From assembly GCF_947502995.1 (NCBI RefSeq), contig NZ_CANNBW010000028.1, forward strand, positions 1-59,907: a DNA stretch of 59,907 nt. Reading direction: 5' to 3'. The DNA is from an uncultured Tenacibaculum sp. GTDB lineage: Bacteria; Bacteroidota; Bacteroidia; Flavobacteriales; Flavobacteriaceae. The notes below the pieces were generated by a model. It searched no databases. It saw only the letters and a list, made by a program, of their open reading frames with translations, and was not told the DNA's origin. The position numbers and the translations under genes were made by a program. This document shows positions 26,279 through 35,891 of the stretch, one piece after another (the first letter of the stretch is position 1; each line of letters begins with the position of its first letter).

Positions 26279-27418
26279 ATGAATCTATTTAAATTTATTC
26301 CTATAGCTGTTCTAGCTATTAGCATGTTTACATCTTGTTCAGATGATAATGATAACAATGACAACGACAGCGAAAAAAGACCATTAATTATTGCTCACAG
26401 AGGAGCACAATCTATTTTACCAGAGCATACGATTGAAGGTTTCACAAAAGCAATCGAATTAGAAGCAGATTTTATTGAACCAGATTTAGTTTTAACGAAA
26501 GATGGTCATTTAATTGTTAGGCATGAGCCAATGTTATCTGGAACCACTAACGTAGCAGATATAGAAGCATTTGCTAACTTAAAAACAACAAAAAACTTAG
26601 ATGGTAAAATGGTAACCGATTGGTTTGCTATAGATTTTACCTTAGTACAAATCAAGCAATTAAAAGCAAAACAAGCTTACGCAGGAAGACCAACTAATTT
26701 TGATAACCAGTTTGATATTCCAACATTTGAAGAGGTAATTACTTTAGCAAAAACGAAAACACAAACTACAGGTAGAACTATTGGAATTTATCCAGAAATT
26801 AAACATCCGTATTTCCATAACGAAGTTTTTGGTGCGCATTACATGGAAGATGAGTTAATCAAAGTTTTAAAAGAGAATGATTACAATACATTTGATTCTG
26901 CAATTTTTGTTCAGTGTTTTGAAGTTGAACCATTACAATATATAAATACAAAATCGCCTGTGAAGTTAGTACAGTTAATTTCAACTTATAATATTAATCA
27001 AGACGGATCTCTAGATTTTAATGTACCAGATGGAGATTTTATTTCTTATGGCTCTCCTTATGATTTTTTTGTAAACGGAGATCAAAGAACATATGAGTTT
27101 TTTACAACCAAAGAAGGAATGGAATTTACAGCTAGTTATGCCGATGGAATTGGACCATGGAAACCTTTTATTATTTCTTATAAGACAGACGCTAATAATA
27201 TTACAGTTTTAGAACCAACAAACTTCATTGATTTGGCTCATGATTACGATTTACAAGTACATCCTTACACATTTAGAAATGAAAACACACAGTGGAGTGG
27301 AGGAAACCCAGAAACTGAATATCATTTGTTTTTTAATGCAGGTGTAGATGGATTATTTACTGATTACACTGATGAAGCTGTAAAAGCATTACAAACTTGG
27401 AAGCAAGATAAAGAGTAA
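26279..27418 (+). CDS. Glycerophosphodiester phosphodiesterase lipoprotein
   Basis: A 379-residue GDPD. I choose ATG 26279 rather than 26231 because it gives a clean lipoprotein signal (MNLFKFIPIAVLAISMFTSC, Cys20); the 16 extra residues at 26231 (MNAKFCYLGELKIS) would spoil it. Motifs: AHRGAQSILPEHT with His40, Arg41 and Glu49; EPDLVLTKDGHLIVRHEP with Glu67, Asp69 and His82; EIKHPYFHNE, and a final DGLFTDYTD. These are the metal and acid/base residues of GlpQ-type enzymes, which split glycerophosphodiesters to an alcohol and glycerol 3-phosphate. The long form matches GlpQ periplasmic enzymes. Confidence 0.9.
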   Translation: MNLFKFIPIAVLAISMFTSCSDDNDNNDNDSEKRPLIIAHRGAQSILPEHTIEGFTKAIELEADFIEPDLVLTKDGHLIVRHEPMLSGTTNVADIEAFANLKTTKNLDGKMVTDWFAIDFTLVQIKQLKAKQAYAGRPTNFDNQFDIPTFEEVITLAKTKTQTTGRTIGIYPEIKHPYFHNEVFGAHYMEDELIKVLKENDYNTFDSAIFVQCFEVEPLQYINTKSPVKLVQLISTYNINQDGSLDFNVPDGDFISYGSPYDFFVNGDQRTYEFFTTKEGMEFTASYADGIGPWKPFIISYKTDANNITVLEPTNFIDLAHDYDLQVHPYTFRNENTQWSGGNPETEYHLFFNAGVDGLFTDYTDEAVKALQTWKQDKE

Positions 27419-27440
27419 AAAAAATAATATTACAACAACA

Positions 27441-27475
27441 AAAACTACTTTACATTTTTGTAAAGTAGTTTTTTT
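27441..27475. terminator. Bidirectional terminator between GDPD and tsaD
   Basis: A 14-bp perfect stem (27441-27454 with 27459-27472), TTTT loop, T run on the plus side and A run on the other. It touches the tsaD stop at 27474. Confidence 0.88.
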
Positions 27476-28502
27476 ATTCTGTTACTTTTAAACGAGCTTT
27501 TGCAGAAACAGAAAAATCTGCAAAATCATTGTTTAAATATTTTAAATAGCCAACTATAGCTATCATAGCAGCATTATCAGTTGTATATTGAAATTTAGGA
27601 ATGTAAGTTGTCCATCCCCAATGTTTTTCCGCTAATTGTAGTCGTTTTCTAATTTCAGAATTTGCAGAAACACCACCAGCAATAGCAATATGTTTTATAC
27701 CAGTTTGTTTTACAGTGTTTTTTAATTTCTTTATTAATATTTCTACAATCGTATGTTGTATAGAAGCACAAATATCAACCAAATTTTCTTCTACGAAATT
27801 CGGATTTTCTTTTACATTTTTTTGAACAAAATATAAGATCTGAGTTTTTAAACCACTAAAACTAAACTCTAAATCCCCAACTTTTGGTTGTGTAAAAGCA
27901 AACGCTTTAGGATTTCCTTCCTTTGCATATTTATCAATTAAAGGTCCACCTGGATAAGGTAATCCCAAAATTTTTGCAGATTTATCAAAGGCTTCTCCAA
28001 CAGCGTCATCTATAGTTTCACCAAGTACTTCCATTTCAAAATGATTCGAAATTTTCACAATCTGTGTATGTCCACCACTAATGGTTAAACAGATAAAAGG
28101 GAAAGGAGGAATTTTACTACCTTCTTCTTCTATAAAATGTGCTAAAACATGGCCTTGCATGTGGTTTACATCCAATAAAGGAATGTTTAAACCTAGTGCT
28201 AAAGATTTGGCAAAAGATGTTCCTACAAGAAGTGACCCCATTAAACCAGGACCTCTTGTAAAAGCAATACCACTTAAATCAGATTTTGTAATTCCAGCCT
28301 GTGCTATTGCCTGTTGAACCACTGGAACAATATGTTGTTGATGAGCCCTAGAAGCTAATTCAGGAACTACACCACCATATTTAGCATGAACTTCTTGGTT
28401 TGCCACAACATTACTTAAAACTTTACCGTTATGAATTACAGCTGCACTAGTATCGTCACAAGAACTTTCTATACCTAAAATATAAATAGATTTTTCGCTC
28501 AA
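27474..28502 (-). CDS. tsaD: tRNA N6-adenosine threonylcarbamoyltransferase TsaD
   Basis: A 342-residue Kae1/Qri7/TsaD protein, the catalytic subunit that transfers threonylcarbamoyl to A37 of ANN-decoding tRNAs together with TsaB, TsaC and TsaE. It starts ILGIESSCDDTSAAVI; the metal-binding motif is NHMQGHVLAHF with His113 and His117; the ATPase landmarks are SGGHTQIVKI, AFDKSAKILGLPYPGGP, and GGVSANSEIRKRL, with the C-terminal DNAAMIAIVG. Length is normal. It is divergent from tamB. Confidence 0.97.
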   Translation of the reverse strand: MSEKSIYILGIESSCDDTSAAVIHNGKVLSNVVANQEVHAKYGGVVPELASRAHQQHIVPVVQQAIAQAGITKSDLSGIAFTRGPGLMGSLLVGTSFAKSLALGLNIPLLDVNHMQGHVLAHFIEEEGSKIPPFPFICLTISGGHTQIVKISNHFEMEVLGETIDDAVGEAFDKSAKILGLPYPGGPLIDKYAKEGNPKAFAFTQPKVGDLEFSFSGLKTQILYFVQKNVKENPNFVEENLVDICASIQHTIVEILIKKLKNTVKQTGIKHIAIAGGVSANSEIRKRLQLAEKHWGWTTYIPKFQYTTDNAAMIAIVGYLKYLNNDFADFSVSAKARLKVTE

Positions 28503-28523
28503 AACTGTTTGGATTTATCAGTG

Positions 28524-28531
28524 CAAAAATA
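28524..28531 (-). promoter_or_regulatory. Possible -7 box of tsaD
   Basis: TATTTTTG on the minus strand fits TAnnTTTG exactly, 22 nt before the tsaD start. No clear TTTG at -33. Confidence 0.35.
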
Positions 28532-28612
28532 TTCATAATACGTTAGATATTCGTTAAAATTGACGTTTCTTTGCAATAAGGCAGAATTTTTGTAGTTTCT
28601 TTCTGAAAAATT

Positions 28613-28619
28613 AGGAGGT
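28613..28619 (+). promoter_or_regulatory. Strong Shine-Dalgarno sequence of tamB, unusual for the phylum
   Basis: AGGAGGT, seven bases fully complementary to the 16S anti-SD, 7 nt before the ATT proposed as tamB start. No other start in this window that I inspected has so strong a match. Bacteroidota ribosomes normally hide the anti-SD, so most genes lack SD sequences. Confidence 0.7.
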
Positions 28620-28626
28620 CAATATC

Positions 28627-31600
28627 ATTAGAAGAGTTAGGAAAATAGCGGTTAGAATTGTAGGAGTCTTAGCAGTCCTTTTATTACTTCTCGTAATAGT
28701 TTTGTCTATTCCCGCTGTTCAAAGTAAGTTGGCAAAAATTGCGACAAAGCGAATTAATGATGATTTTAAAACAAACATTGTCATAAAAAGAATTGATTTA
28801 TCTTTTTTAGGTAATGTTCAATTGAAAGATATAGAAATTAGAGATCATCATAATGATACTTTGATCTTTGTAAAAAACCTTAAAACTTCACTTCAAAATG
28901 CAAAAAAAGTAGTCAATAATAAGGTAGATTTAAGTGATGTTAGTTTGTCTGGAGCTCATTTTTATATGAAAAAATATAAAGGAGAAGAAGAAGACAATCT
29001 AGCAGTTTTTATTCAAAGTTTTGAAGAAGGAGACGATGGTAAAAAAAGCAAGAATCCATTTACACTTAAAGCAAAAAATATTTATTTAGATAATCTGAAT
29101 TATAAAATTTCAGATGAAAATAAGAAAGATCCATTACAGTATGCTGCTTATAATGCAGGAGGTAGTATTCAAGATTTTAAAGTAGTTGGTCCAGATGTTT
29201 ATGCCAATATTCGAGGATTGTTTTTAACGGATAATCGAGGTGTAAATGTAACAAACTTAACAACTGATTTCTTCTATAGTAAAACTAAAATGGATTTTAA
29301 AAATACTACTATTAAAACTGATAATGGCTCATTTTTAAAAACTGATATTGTATTTAATTACAAGAGGAAAGATTTAGCAAGTTTTACAGATAAAGTTAAT
29401 ATAAAAGCTGACTTTAAAAAAAGCACACTCGCAGTTAAAGATGTGAATAAATTTTATGGAGAGTTAAGAGGAAATGATAAATTAATTTTTACGGGTTCTG
29501 CTACAGGTACATTAAATAATTTCAATGCAAATAATATAAACATGTATTCAAAAAACGGAATGATTATCCGTGGAGACATGGGATTTGTTAATGCATTTAA
29601 TTCAAGTAGAGGATTTTTATTTGATGCAGATATAGTTAAGGTTTCTTCAAATTACAATCAATTAAAGAGTATTTTACCCAATGTATTAGGAAAAACATTA
29701 CCTAGTAATTTTAAAAGAATTGGTAACTTCTCTTTATCTGGATTGTTAAACTTAACTCCAGATCAAATGGATGCTACTTTAAGTTTAGATTCTGAACTAG
29801 GTAGTACAGTTTCAGATTTATTATTTACGAATATCGATGAGATAGATAACGCAACTTATGATGGAGTTATTGAGTTTATTGATTTTGATTTAGGACGATT
29901 TGCAGAAAATGAAGATTTACAAAAAGTATCATTAAAGGCAGATGTTCAAGGAAGCGGTTTTAATGTTGAAAATATCAATTCTTCTATTATAGGTAAAGTA
30001 ACACGTTTAGATTTCAGAGGGTATTCTTACAAGGATTTAAATGTAAACGGGCAATTTCAAAACAGAAAATTTGATGGATATCTACAATCTAGTGATGAAA
30101 ATTTTAAATTAGATTTTAAAGGATTAGCAGATTTTTCTTCAGAAATACATAAGTTCGATTTTGTTGCAGATATTGATAAGTTGGATTTAAGAAAAACAAA
30201 TTTTTTCGATCGTGATAGTATATCGGAACTGAAAGGAAAAATTCAATTAGATGTTGTAGGAAATACATTTGATGATATTGTAGGTAAAGCAACTTTCGAA
30301 GATTTAGTGTATAAGAATGAAAAAAAAACAGTTTCTTTTAAAGATTTCAGTATTAATTCTTCAGTAAAAGATAGCATTAAAACTATAGAAGTTAACTCTA
30401 CAGATATAGTTAAAGGTAAATTAGAAGGGAAATTTTACTTTAATGATATTTTACCAGTTTTTCAAAATGCATTAGGTAGTGTATATACAAATTACGAACC
30501 TATAGATGTAGAAAAACATCAATTTTTAAATTTCGATTTTACAATCTATAATCAAATCGTAGATATTTTTCTGCCTCAAATATCTATAGGAAAAAATACA
30601 AGAATAAAAGGAAGAATTAATTCAGATAAAAACTCTGTTAAATTAACTTTTTCCTCACCAAATATCAGTGCTTATGAAAATGATATTACTGATATTATCT
30701 TAAGAGTTGATAATAAGAATAAGTTATATAACACTCATCTTACAGCTCAAAAAATAGCCAATAAGTATTACGATATAAGTAAATTGAATTTAGTAAACAG
30801 AACTGCAAATGATACATTGTTTTTTAAATCAATTTTTAAAGGAGGGAAAAAGGAAAAAGAAAGTTACGATTTAAACTTTTTCTACACTATTGATGAAGCT
30901 CATGAATCTGTAGTTGGTTTACAAAAATCAACTTTCAATCACAATAATTTTGATTGGATCATTAATCCGAAAGCAGATAAGAATAATAAGTTAGCATTTA
31001 ATATTAAAGAAAATATCTACAGATTCAGTCCTTTTCAATTAATATCTGGTGAACAAAAGATAGATTTTGAAGGAAGTGTAATTGGTGAAAATCAAAAAGA
31101 TATTAAAGCTAGTTTTAAAGAAGTACAACTACAAAGTTTTTTGCCAGAAATGGAAGGCTTAACTCTAGGTGGTTTGTTAAATGGGAATGTTGGTTTAAAA
31201 GAAGAGGAAGGAAAAATAGAACCTATAGCAGATATTGTAATCAACGATATTTTGGTGAATGATTTCTCTCAAGGTACTTTAAAAGCAAAAATAGAAGGTG
31301 AAAACTCTTTAAATAAATATAATGTAGATGTTTCTTTACGCGATTATAATTTCGATAACGTAAAAATTACCGGAGGTTTAGATTTTACAAAAACTAAAGA
31401 ACCTCAAGTCGATCTTAAAGTCAATTTTAATCAATACGAATTAAATGGTTTTACAGATTTTGGTGGAGAAGTAATTTCAAATATTAGAGGTCGTTTATCC
31501 GGAGATTTTACTGCAAAAGGATTAGCATACAATCCTAATTTTAAAGGAGAGTTACAGCTAGATGAATCTGGTTTAACATTTCCATACTTAAATATTGATT

Positions 31601-33102
31601 TTGATCTTATTGAAAACACAAAGATCAAATTAGAAAATCAAACATTCTACATCAACAATATCATTATTGAAGATACTAAATACGATACTAAAGGGTATTT
31701 AAACGGAACAATCACTCATAGTAATTTTGAACAATGGTATTTAAAACTTGATTTAGATACACCAAATTTATTAGTGTTAGATACTAAAGAAGCAGAAGAT
31801 ATTCCATATTACGGAAAAGGGTTTATTAGAGGAAATGCTAGAATTAGGGGATTAACTAGTAATTTAAGTATTAAAGTAAATGGGAGAACTGAAGAAGGAA
31901 CTTTATTTGTAATTCCATTAAATGACGTAACTACAATAGATAATTATAAATTAATTCGTTTCAAAACAAACGAAGAAGTAGATGAAAAAGAAATTAGTAT
32001 TGAAAAAATTAAAGGTGTTAATCTTGATTTTGATTTAGAAGTTACAAAAGACGCAGTTGCTCAAGTTGTAATAGATAAAGTCTCAGGAAGTGATTTAAAG
32101 GGAAGTGGAAATGGAAACTTACACATAGAGATTGATACTCGAGGAAAGTTTATTATGGATGGAGCAATTACTATCGATAATGGAATTTATAACTTTAAAT
32201 ATGGAGGAATTATAAGTAAACCTTTTGAAGTACAACGCGGAGGTACAATTTCTTGGACAGGAGATCCTTTAAAAGCACAGTTAGATCTTACAGCCATTTA
32301 TCAAACAAAAGCAAATCCAGCTCAATTGTTAGATAATATCAACTCAACAAGAAAAATTCCTATAGATTTATATACACATATCACAGGAGGGTTATTCGAC
32401 TCTAAACAAGAGTTTGATATTAAAATTCCAAATGCAAATTCAACAGTAGCTTCCGAATTAGAGTTTAAACTAAATGAAAATGATATCAATACCAAGATGC
32501 AACATTTTACTTTCTTAATGGCATTTGGTACATTTTATAATGAAGAAAATATAGGTAATAGCGCATCTGCTGGATTAACAGGAACTGCGGCTCAAGTAGC
32601 TTCAAATATTTTATCTAGTGTAATTAACAGAGAAGATAGTAAGTTTAAAGTAGGAGTTGGGTATACACAAGGAGATAGAACAAATGTAGAACAACTTCAA
32701 AATAATATAGACGATCAAGTAGATTTATCATTTTCTACTCAAATTTCAGATAGAGTTTTAGTAAACGGAGCTTTAGGAGTTCCTATTGGTGCAAGTACAC
32801 AAACTAGTGTTGTAGATGTTAAAGTTGAAGTTTTACTAAATGAAGAAGGTACCTTAAGAGGAACATTTTTTAATAAACCAAATGATATTCAGTTCGATGT
32901 TGAAAATGAAGGTTATACGCAAGGTTTAGGATTGTCTTATCAGGTTAATTTCAATACTTTAGGAGAATTAGGTGAGAAATTAGGATTGAAGAAAAAGAAG
33001 AAGAAAAAGAAAAAAGAAGAGAAAAAAGATAGTATTATTGTAAAGAGAAGTAAGTTAATAAACTTCAAAAAGAAAAAAGACACTACAAAAATCAAAGAAT
33101 GA
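28627..33102 (+). CDS. tamB: TamB-like translocation and assembly module protein, probable ATT start
   Basis: A 1491-residue inner-membrane-anchored periplasmic protein of the TamB/DUF490 (AsmA-like, bridge-type lipid transfer) family. The frame is open back to the TAG at 28612 and contains no ATG, GTG or upstream TTG; TTG 28702 lies at the end of the membrane helix and would delete it. Starting at ATT 28627 gives (M)RRVRKIAVRIVGVLAV and LLLLLVIVLSIPAVQ, a perfect basic-plus-hydrophobic signal anchor, behind AGGAGGT at the right spacing. The body is repetitive beta-strand sequence (SFLGNVQLKDIEI, DLKFDLEV type); the DUF490 region is ~1040-1470 (FGTFYNEENIGNSAS, SSVINREDSKFKVGVGYTQGDR, VEVLLNEEGTLRGTFFNKP). 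A Lys-rich tail ends it. The stop overlaps the next gene's ATG (ATGA). Probably moves lipids or assists outer-membrane protein assembly. Confidence 0.88.
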   Translation: MRRVRKIAVRIVGVLAVLLLLLVIVLSIPAVQSKLAKIATKRINDDFKTNIVIKRIDLSFLGNVQLKDIEIRDHHNDTLIFVKNLKTSLQNAKKVVNNKVDLSDVSLSGAHFYMKKYKGEEEDNLAVFIQSFEEGDDGKKSKNPFTLKAKNIYLDNLNYKISDENKKDPLQYAAYNAGGSIQDFKVVGPDVYANIRGLFLTDNRGVNVTNLTTDFFYSKTKMDFKNTTIKTDNGSFLKTDIVFNYKRKDLASFTDKVNIKADFKKSTLAVKDVNKFYGELRGNDKLIFTGSATGTLNNFNANNINMYSKNGMIIRGDMGFVNAFNSSRGFLFDADIVKVSSNYNQLKSILPNVLGKTLPSNFKRIGNFSLSGLLNLTPDQMDATLSLDSELGSTVSDLLFTNIDEIDNATYDGVIEFIDFDLGRFAENEDLQKVSLKADVQGSGFNVENINSSIIGKVTRLDFRGYSYKDLNVNGQFQNRKFDGYLQSSDENFKLDFKGLADFSSEIHKFDFVADIDKLDLRKTNFFDRDSISELKGKIQLDVVGNTFDDIVGKATFEDLVYKNEKKTVSFKDFSINSSVKDSIKTIEVNSTDIVKGKLEGKFYFNDILPVFQNALGSVYTNYEPIDVEKHQFLNFDFTIYNQIVDIFLPQISIGKNTRIKGRINSDKNSVKLTFSSPNISAYENDITDIILRVDNKNKLYNTHLTAQKIANKYYDISKLNLVNRTANDTLFFKSIFKGGKKEKESYDLNFFYTIDEAHESVVGLQKSTFNHNNFDWIINPKADKNNKLAFNIKENIYRFSPFQLISGEQKIDFEGSVIGENQKDIKASFKEVQLQSFLPEMEGLTLGGLLNGNVGLKEEEGKIEPIADIVINDILVNDFSQGTLKAKIEGENSLNKYNVDVSLRDYNFDNVKITGGLDFTKTKEPQVDLKVNFNQYELNGFTDFGGEVISNIRGRLSGDFTAKGLAYNPNFKGELQLDESGLTFPYLNIDFDLIENTKIKLENQTFYINNIIIEDTKYDTKGYLNGTITHSNFEQWYLKLDLDTPNLLVLDTKEAEDIPYYGKGFIRGNARIRGLTSNLSIKVNGRTEEGTLFVIPLNDVTTIDNYKLIRFKTNEEVDEKEISIEKIKGVNLDFDLEVTKDAVAQVVIDKVSGSDLKGSGNGNLHIEIDTRGKFIMDGAITIDNGIYNFKYGGIISKPFEVQRGGTISWTGDPLKAQLDLTAIYQTKANPAQLLDNINSTRKIPIDLYTHITGGLFDSKQEFDIKIPNANSTVASELEFKLNENDINTKMQHFTFLMAFGTFYNEENIGNSASAGLTGTAAQVASNILSSVINREDSKFKVGVGYTQGDRTNVEQLQNNIDDQVDLSFSTQISDRVLVNGALGVPIGASTQTSVVDVKVEVLLNEEGTLRGTFFNKPNDIQFDVENEGYTQGLGLSYQVNFNTLGELGEKLGLKKKKKKKKKEEKKDSIIVKRSKLINFKKKKDTTKIKE

Positions 33103-34019
33103 GCCGAACAACTAAAAACTACATAGTTTTAGCTTTAAAAGGAATGGCAATGGGAGCGGCAGATGTTGTTCCAGGAGTATCAGGAGGAACAATAGCATTT
33201 ATTTCAGGAATTTACGAAGAGTTATTACAATCAATCAGTAATATAAACTTAAGTTTATTTAAAACTTTAAAAGAAGAAGGTTTCAAAACAGCTTGGAAGC
33301 AATTAAATGGGAATTTTCTATTAGCACTTTTCTCTGGGATTTTTATAAGTGTTTTGTCGTTGGCTAAAATAATTTCTTGGTTACTAGAAACTCAACCCAT
33401 TTTAGTTTGGTCTTTTTTCTTCGGTTTAGTTTTGGCGAGTGTTATTTATATAGGGAAACAAATTAAGAAGTGGAATGTTTTGTCTTTTGTATTATTAGTT
33501 TCTGCCGCAGTTGCAGCTTACATAATAACAACATTACCACCACTAGTATCAGAAAGTTCTTCTAATTTATTCTTGTTTTTATCTGGAGCAATAGCAATTT
33601 GTGCTATGATTTTACCTGGAATTTCTGGATCTTTCATCTTAGTTTTATTAGGAGCTTATAAACCAATATTAAACGCAGTAAGTTCAAGAGATTTTGTAAC
33701 TATTTCTTTTGTGGCTTTAGGGTCGATAGTTGGATTATTATCGTTCTCTAGAGTTTTAAAATGGTTATTTGCAAATTATAAAAATTACACATTAGCTGCA
33801 TTAACAGGTTTCATAATAGGTTCTTTAAATAAAATTTGGCCTTGGAAGAAAGTGTTAACCTACAGAACAAACTCTCACGGGGAAAAAGAAGCCTTTAATG
33901 AATTATCTATTTCTCCATTTTCATTCGAAGGAGATCCACAATTACTTTATGCAATAATTTTATCGATAATTGGTTTTAGTTTAATTATTCTTTTAGAAAA
34001 ATTAGCTGTTAAAAAGTAA
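33099..34019 (+). CDS. DUF368 membrane protein (undecaprenyl-phosphate translocase family), copy 1
   Basis: A 306-residue polytopic protein overlapping tamB by 4 bp (ATGA), so translation is coupled. The DUF368 signature appears twice in inverted-repeat fashion: MGAADVVPGVSGGTIAFISGIYEELL near the start (~16-41) and AICAMILPGISGSFILVLLGAYK in the middle (~166-188); about eight membrane helices in all. Members of DUF368 (PopT) are known to recycle undecaprenyl phosphate across the inner membrane for cell-wall and glycan synthesis. The charged segment KIWPWKKVLTYRTNSHGEKE lies in a loop. Confidence 0.9.
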   Translation: MSRTTKNYIVLALKGMAMGAADVVPGVSGGTIAFISGIYEELLQSISNINLSLFKTLKEEGFKTAWKQLNGNFLLALFSGIFISVLSLAKIISWLLETQPILVWSFFFGLVLASVIYIGKQIKKWNVLSFVLLVSAAVAAYIITTLPPLVSESSSNLFLFLSGAIAICAMILPGISGSFILVLLGAYKPILNAVSSRDFVTISFVALGSIVGLLSFSRVLKWLFANYKNYTLAALTGFIIGSLNKIWPWKKVLTYRTNSHGEKEAFNELSISPFSFEGDPQLLYAIILSIIGFSLIILLEKLAVKK

Positions 34020-34039
34020 TTATTGGTAAATTAGACCTT

Positions 34040-35047
34040 ATGCACAAGGAACGAACATTCTTAGAGAAACTTAATCTTTTTTTAAAAGGTTTAACCATGG
34101 GAGGAGCTAATAAAGTTCCTGGAGTTTCTGGAGGAATGGTTGCTTTTGTTATGGGATTTTATGAAGAATTAATTTTTACTTTTCAACGCATAAATAAAAC
34201 AGCTTTTAAGTTATTGTTTAGCGGAAAGTTTAAAAGCTTCGCCAGATATACCAATTTTCAATTTTTAGTTTGGGTAATGCTAGGAAGTACATTTAGTTAT
34301 TTTAGTGTTTCTCTAGTACTCGATTATTTTCTTAAGAATTATGAACTTTATGTTTGGGCTTGGTTCTTTGGAATGATCATAGGTTCCATTTATTACATTT
34401 CTAAAGATTTTGGAAATTGGAATTTTAAAAGTGTAATTTCATTACTTATAGGTGCCAGCATAGGTTTAGCAATAAGTTTTATGACACCAGCAAAAGAGAA
34501 CGATAACTTATGGTTTGTTTTTCTTTGTGGAATTATTGGTGTCTCTGGAATGACTTTACCAGGTTTATCAGGTTCTTTTATTCTTATTCTTTTAGGGAAC
34601 TACGTTTTATTATTAGTAGATAGTGTCAACGTACTAGGAGGAGTAATTGCCAATATGTTTTCTGGTGATTTTTCAGGATTTAAAGATGCTGTTAAAGTTA
34701 GATATCTGAAAATTATATCTGTTTTTACCTTAGGTTCAGCTTTTGGTTTAGTATCTATTTCTCATGTTTTAGGCTATGTGTTAAAGCATTATAAAAATAT
34801 AGTTACAGCTGTTATTATTGGTTTTATTAGTGGTTCTCTAGGAATTGTATGGCCTTGGAAAAAAACCATTTACAAACAAGAAAATAGTCAGTTTTTGTTT
34901 GATAGTAAAGGAAACAAAATTGTAGAAAATTACGAACGATTTATTCCAGATTTTCAATTAACAGAAACTTGGATTACAATTGGTTTTATAATAACAGGAA
35001 TAGCACTTATTTTAATAATCGATTTTTATGGAAGAAAAAAGAAATAA
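34040..35047 (+). CDS. DUF368 membrane protein, copy 2
   Basis: A 335-residue paralogue of the preceding gene, 20 bp downstream. Same landmarks: MGGANKVPGVSGGMVAFVMGFYEELI (~20-45) and SGMTLPGLSGSFILILLGNY (~174-193), and the same IVWPWKK loop. The sequences are clearly homologous but well diverged, so the duplication is old. It may differ in substrate or polarity from copy 1, or the two may pair. It overlaps aroE by 20 bp. Confidence 0.9.
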   Translation: MHKERTFLEKLNLFLKGLTMGGANKVPGVSGGMVAFVMGFYEELIFTFQRINKTAFKLLFSGKFKSFARYTNFQFLVWVMLGSTFSYFSVSLVLDYFLKNYELYVWAWFFGMIIGSIYYISKDFGNWNFKSVISLLIGASIGLAISFMTPAKENDNLWFVFLCGIIGVSGMTLPGLSGSFILILLGNYVLLLVDSVNVLGGVIANMFSGDFSGFKDAVKVRYLKIISVFTLGSAFGLVSISHVLGYVLKHYKNIVTAVIIGFISGSLGIVWPWKKTIYKQENSQFLFDSKGNKIVENYERFIPDFQLTETWITIGFIITGIALILIIDFYGRKKK

Positions 35048-35783
35048 GAAATTATTCGGATTAATAGGTAAAAATATTTCCTATTCATTTTCTAGAGGAT
35101 ATTTTGCTGAAAAGTTCGAAAAGTTAGATTTACATGATCATGAATATGTAAATTTCGACCTTACAGTTATCAACGAATTAGACGATGTTTTAAAAGAACA
35201 TAATTCTAGTTTAATAGGTATGAATGTAACAATACCGTATAAAGAAGAAATCATTCCATTTTTAGATAAAGTTGATAAAAAAGCTAAAAAAATAGGAGCA
35301 GTAAATACCATTAAAATAACCAAGAAAGGAAAACTTAAAGGATACAATACCGATTATTATGGTTTTAAAAATTCATTAAAACCATTATTGAAAGAAAAGC
35401 ATAAAAAAGCATTAATTTTAGGAACAGGCGGTGCTTCCAAAGCGATTGCTTATGCATTAAAAAAGTTAAACATAGAATATGCTTTTGTTTCTCGAAAAGC
35501 TAAAAATGAAACTATGTTTAGTTATAATGATTTAAATAAAACAGTAGTAGAAGATCATTTAGTAATTATAAATTGCACACCTTTAGGAACTTCACCAAAT
35601 ATTACAGAGAAACCCAATATTCCTTATCAATATATAGGAGAGCATCATATTCTTTACGACTTAATCTATAATCCGGCAGAATCAGCTTTTTTAAAGTCAG
35701 GAAAAGAAAATGGAGCAACAATCAAAAATGGTTTACAAATGTTAGAGTTACAAGCTGAAAAGGCTTGGAAAATCTGGAACTAA
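35028..35783 (+). CDS. aroE: Shikimate dehydrogenase
   Basis: A 251-residue NADP-dependent enzyme making shikimate from 3-dehydroshikimate. The substrate site is visible: Ser18 and Ser20 (GKNISYSFS), NVTIPYKE with Asn66, Thr68 and Lys72 (catalytic Lys), and NTDYYGF with Asn107 and Asp109. The nucleotide loop is GTGGASKAIAY (132-142). Later NCTPLGTSPN and GLQMLELQAEKAW match the family. It starts at ATG 35028 inside the end of the DUF368 gene (20-bp overlap); no other start gives the N-terminal strand. Its presence in an envelope operon looks like chance chromosomal clustering. Confidence 0.95.
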   Translation: MEEKRNKKLFGLIGKNISYSFSRGYFAEKFEKLDLHDHEYVNFDLTVINELDDVLKEHNSSLIGMNVTIPYKEEIIPFLDKVDKKAKKIGAVNTIKITKKGKLKGYNTDYYGFKNSLKPLLKEKHKKALILGTGGASKAIAYALKKLNIEYAFVSRKAKNETMFSYNDLNKTVVEDHLVIINCTPLGTSPNITEKPNIPYQYIGEHHILYDLIYNPAESAFLKSGKENGATIKNGLQMLELQAEKAWKIWN

Positions 35784-35891
35784 TATCTTTTTTTTCTATA
35801 AATAGAAGGATTCGCTTATTTAGAATCAAGATATATTCAATATTCCTTATCTTTATGTTCGAAATCAAATGGAACTATAAACATTTTTAAT

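Noticed and set aside
26231..27418. ATG 26231 as start of the GDPD gene
   Set aside because: It places 16 extra residues before a clean lipoprotein signal that begins at ATG 26279.
28566..28573. TTTCTTTG as -7 box of tamB
   Set aside because: The invariant A of TAnnTTTG is missing and there is no TTTG at the proper distance.
28702..33102. TTG 28702 as tamB start
   Set aside because: It lies at the end of the hydrophobic anchor and would delete the basic N-terminus and membrane helix.
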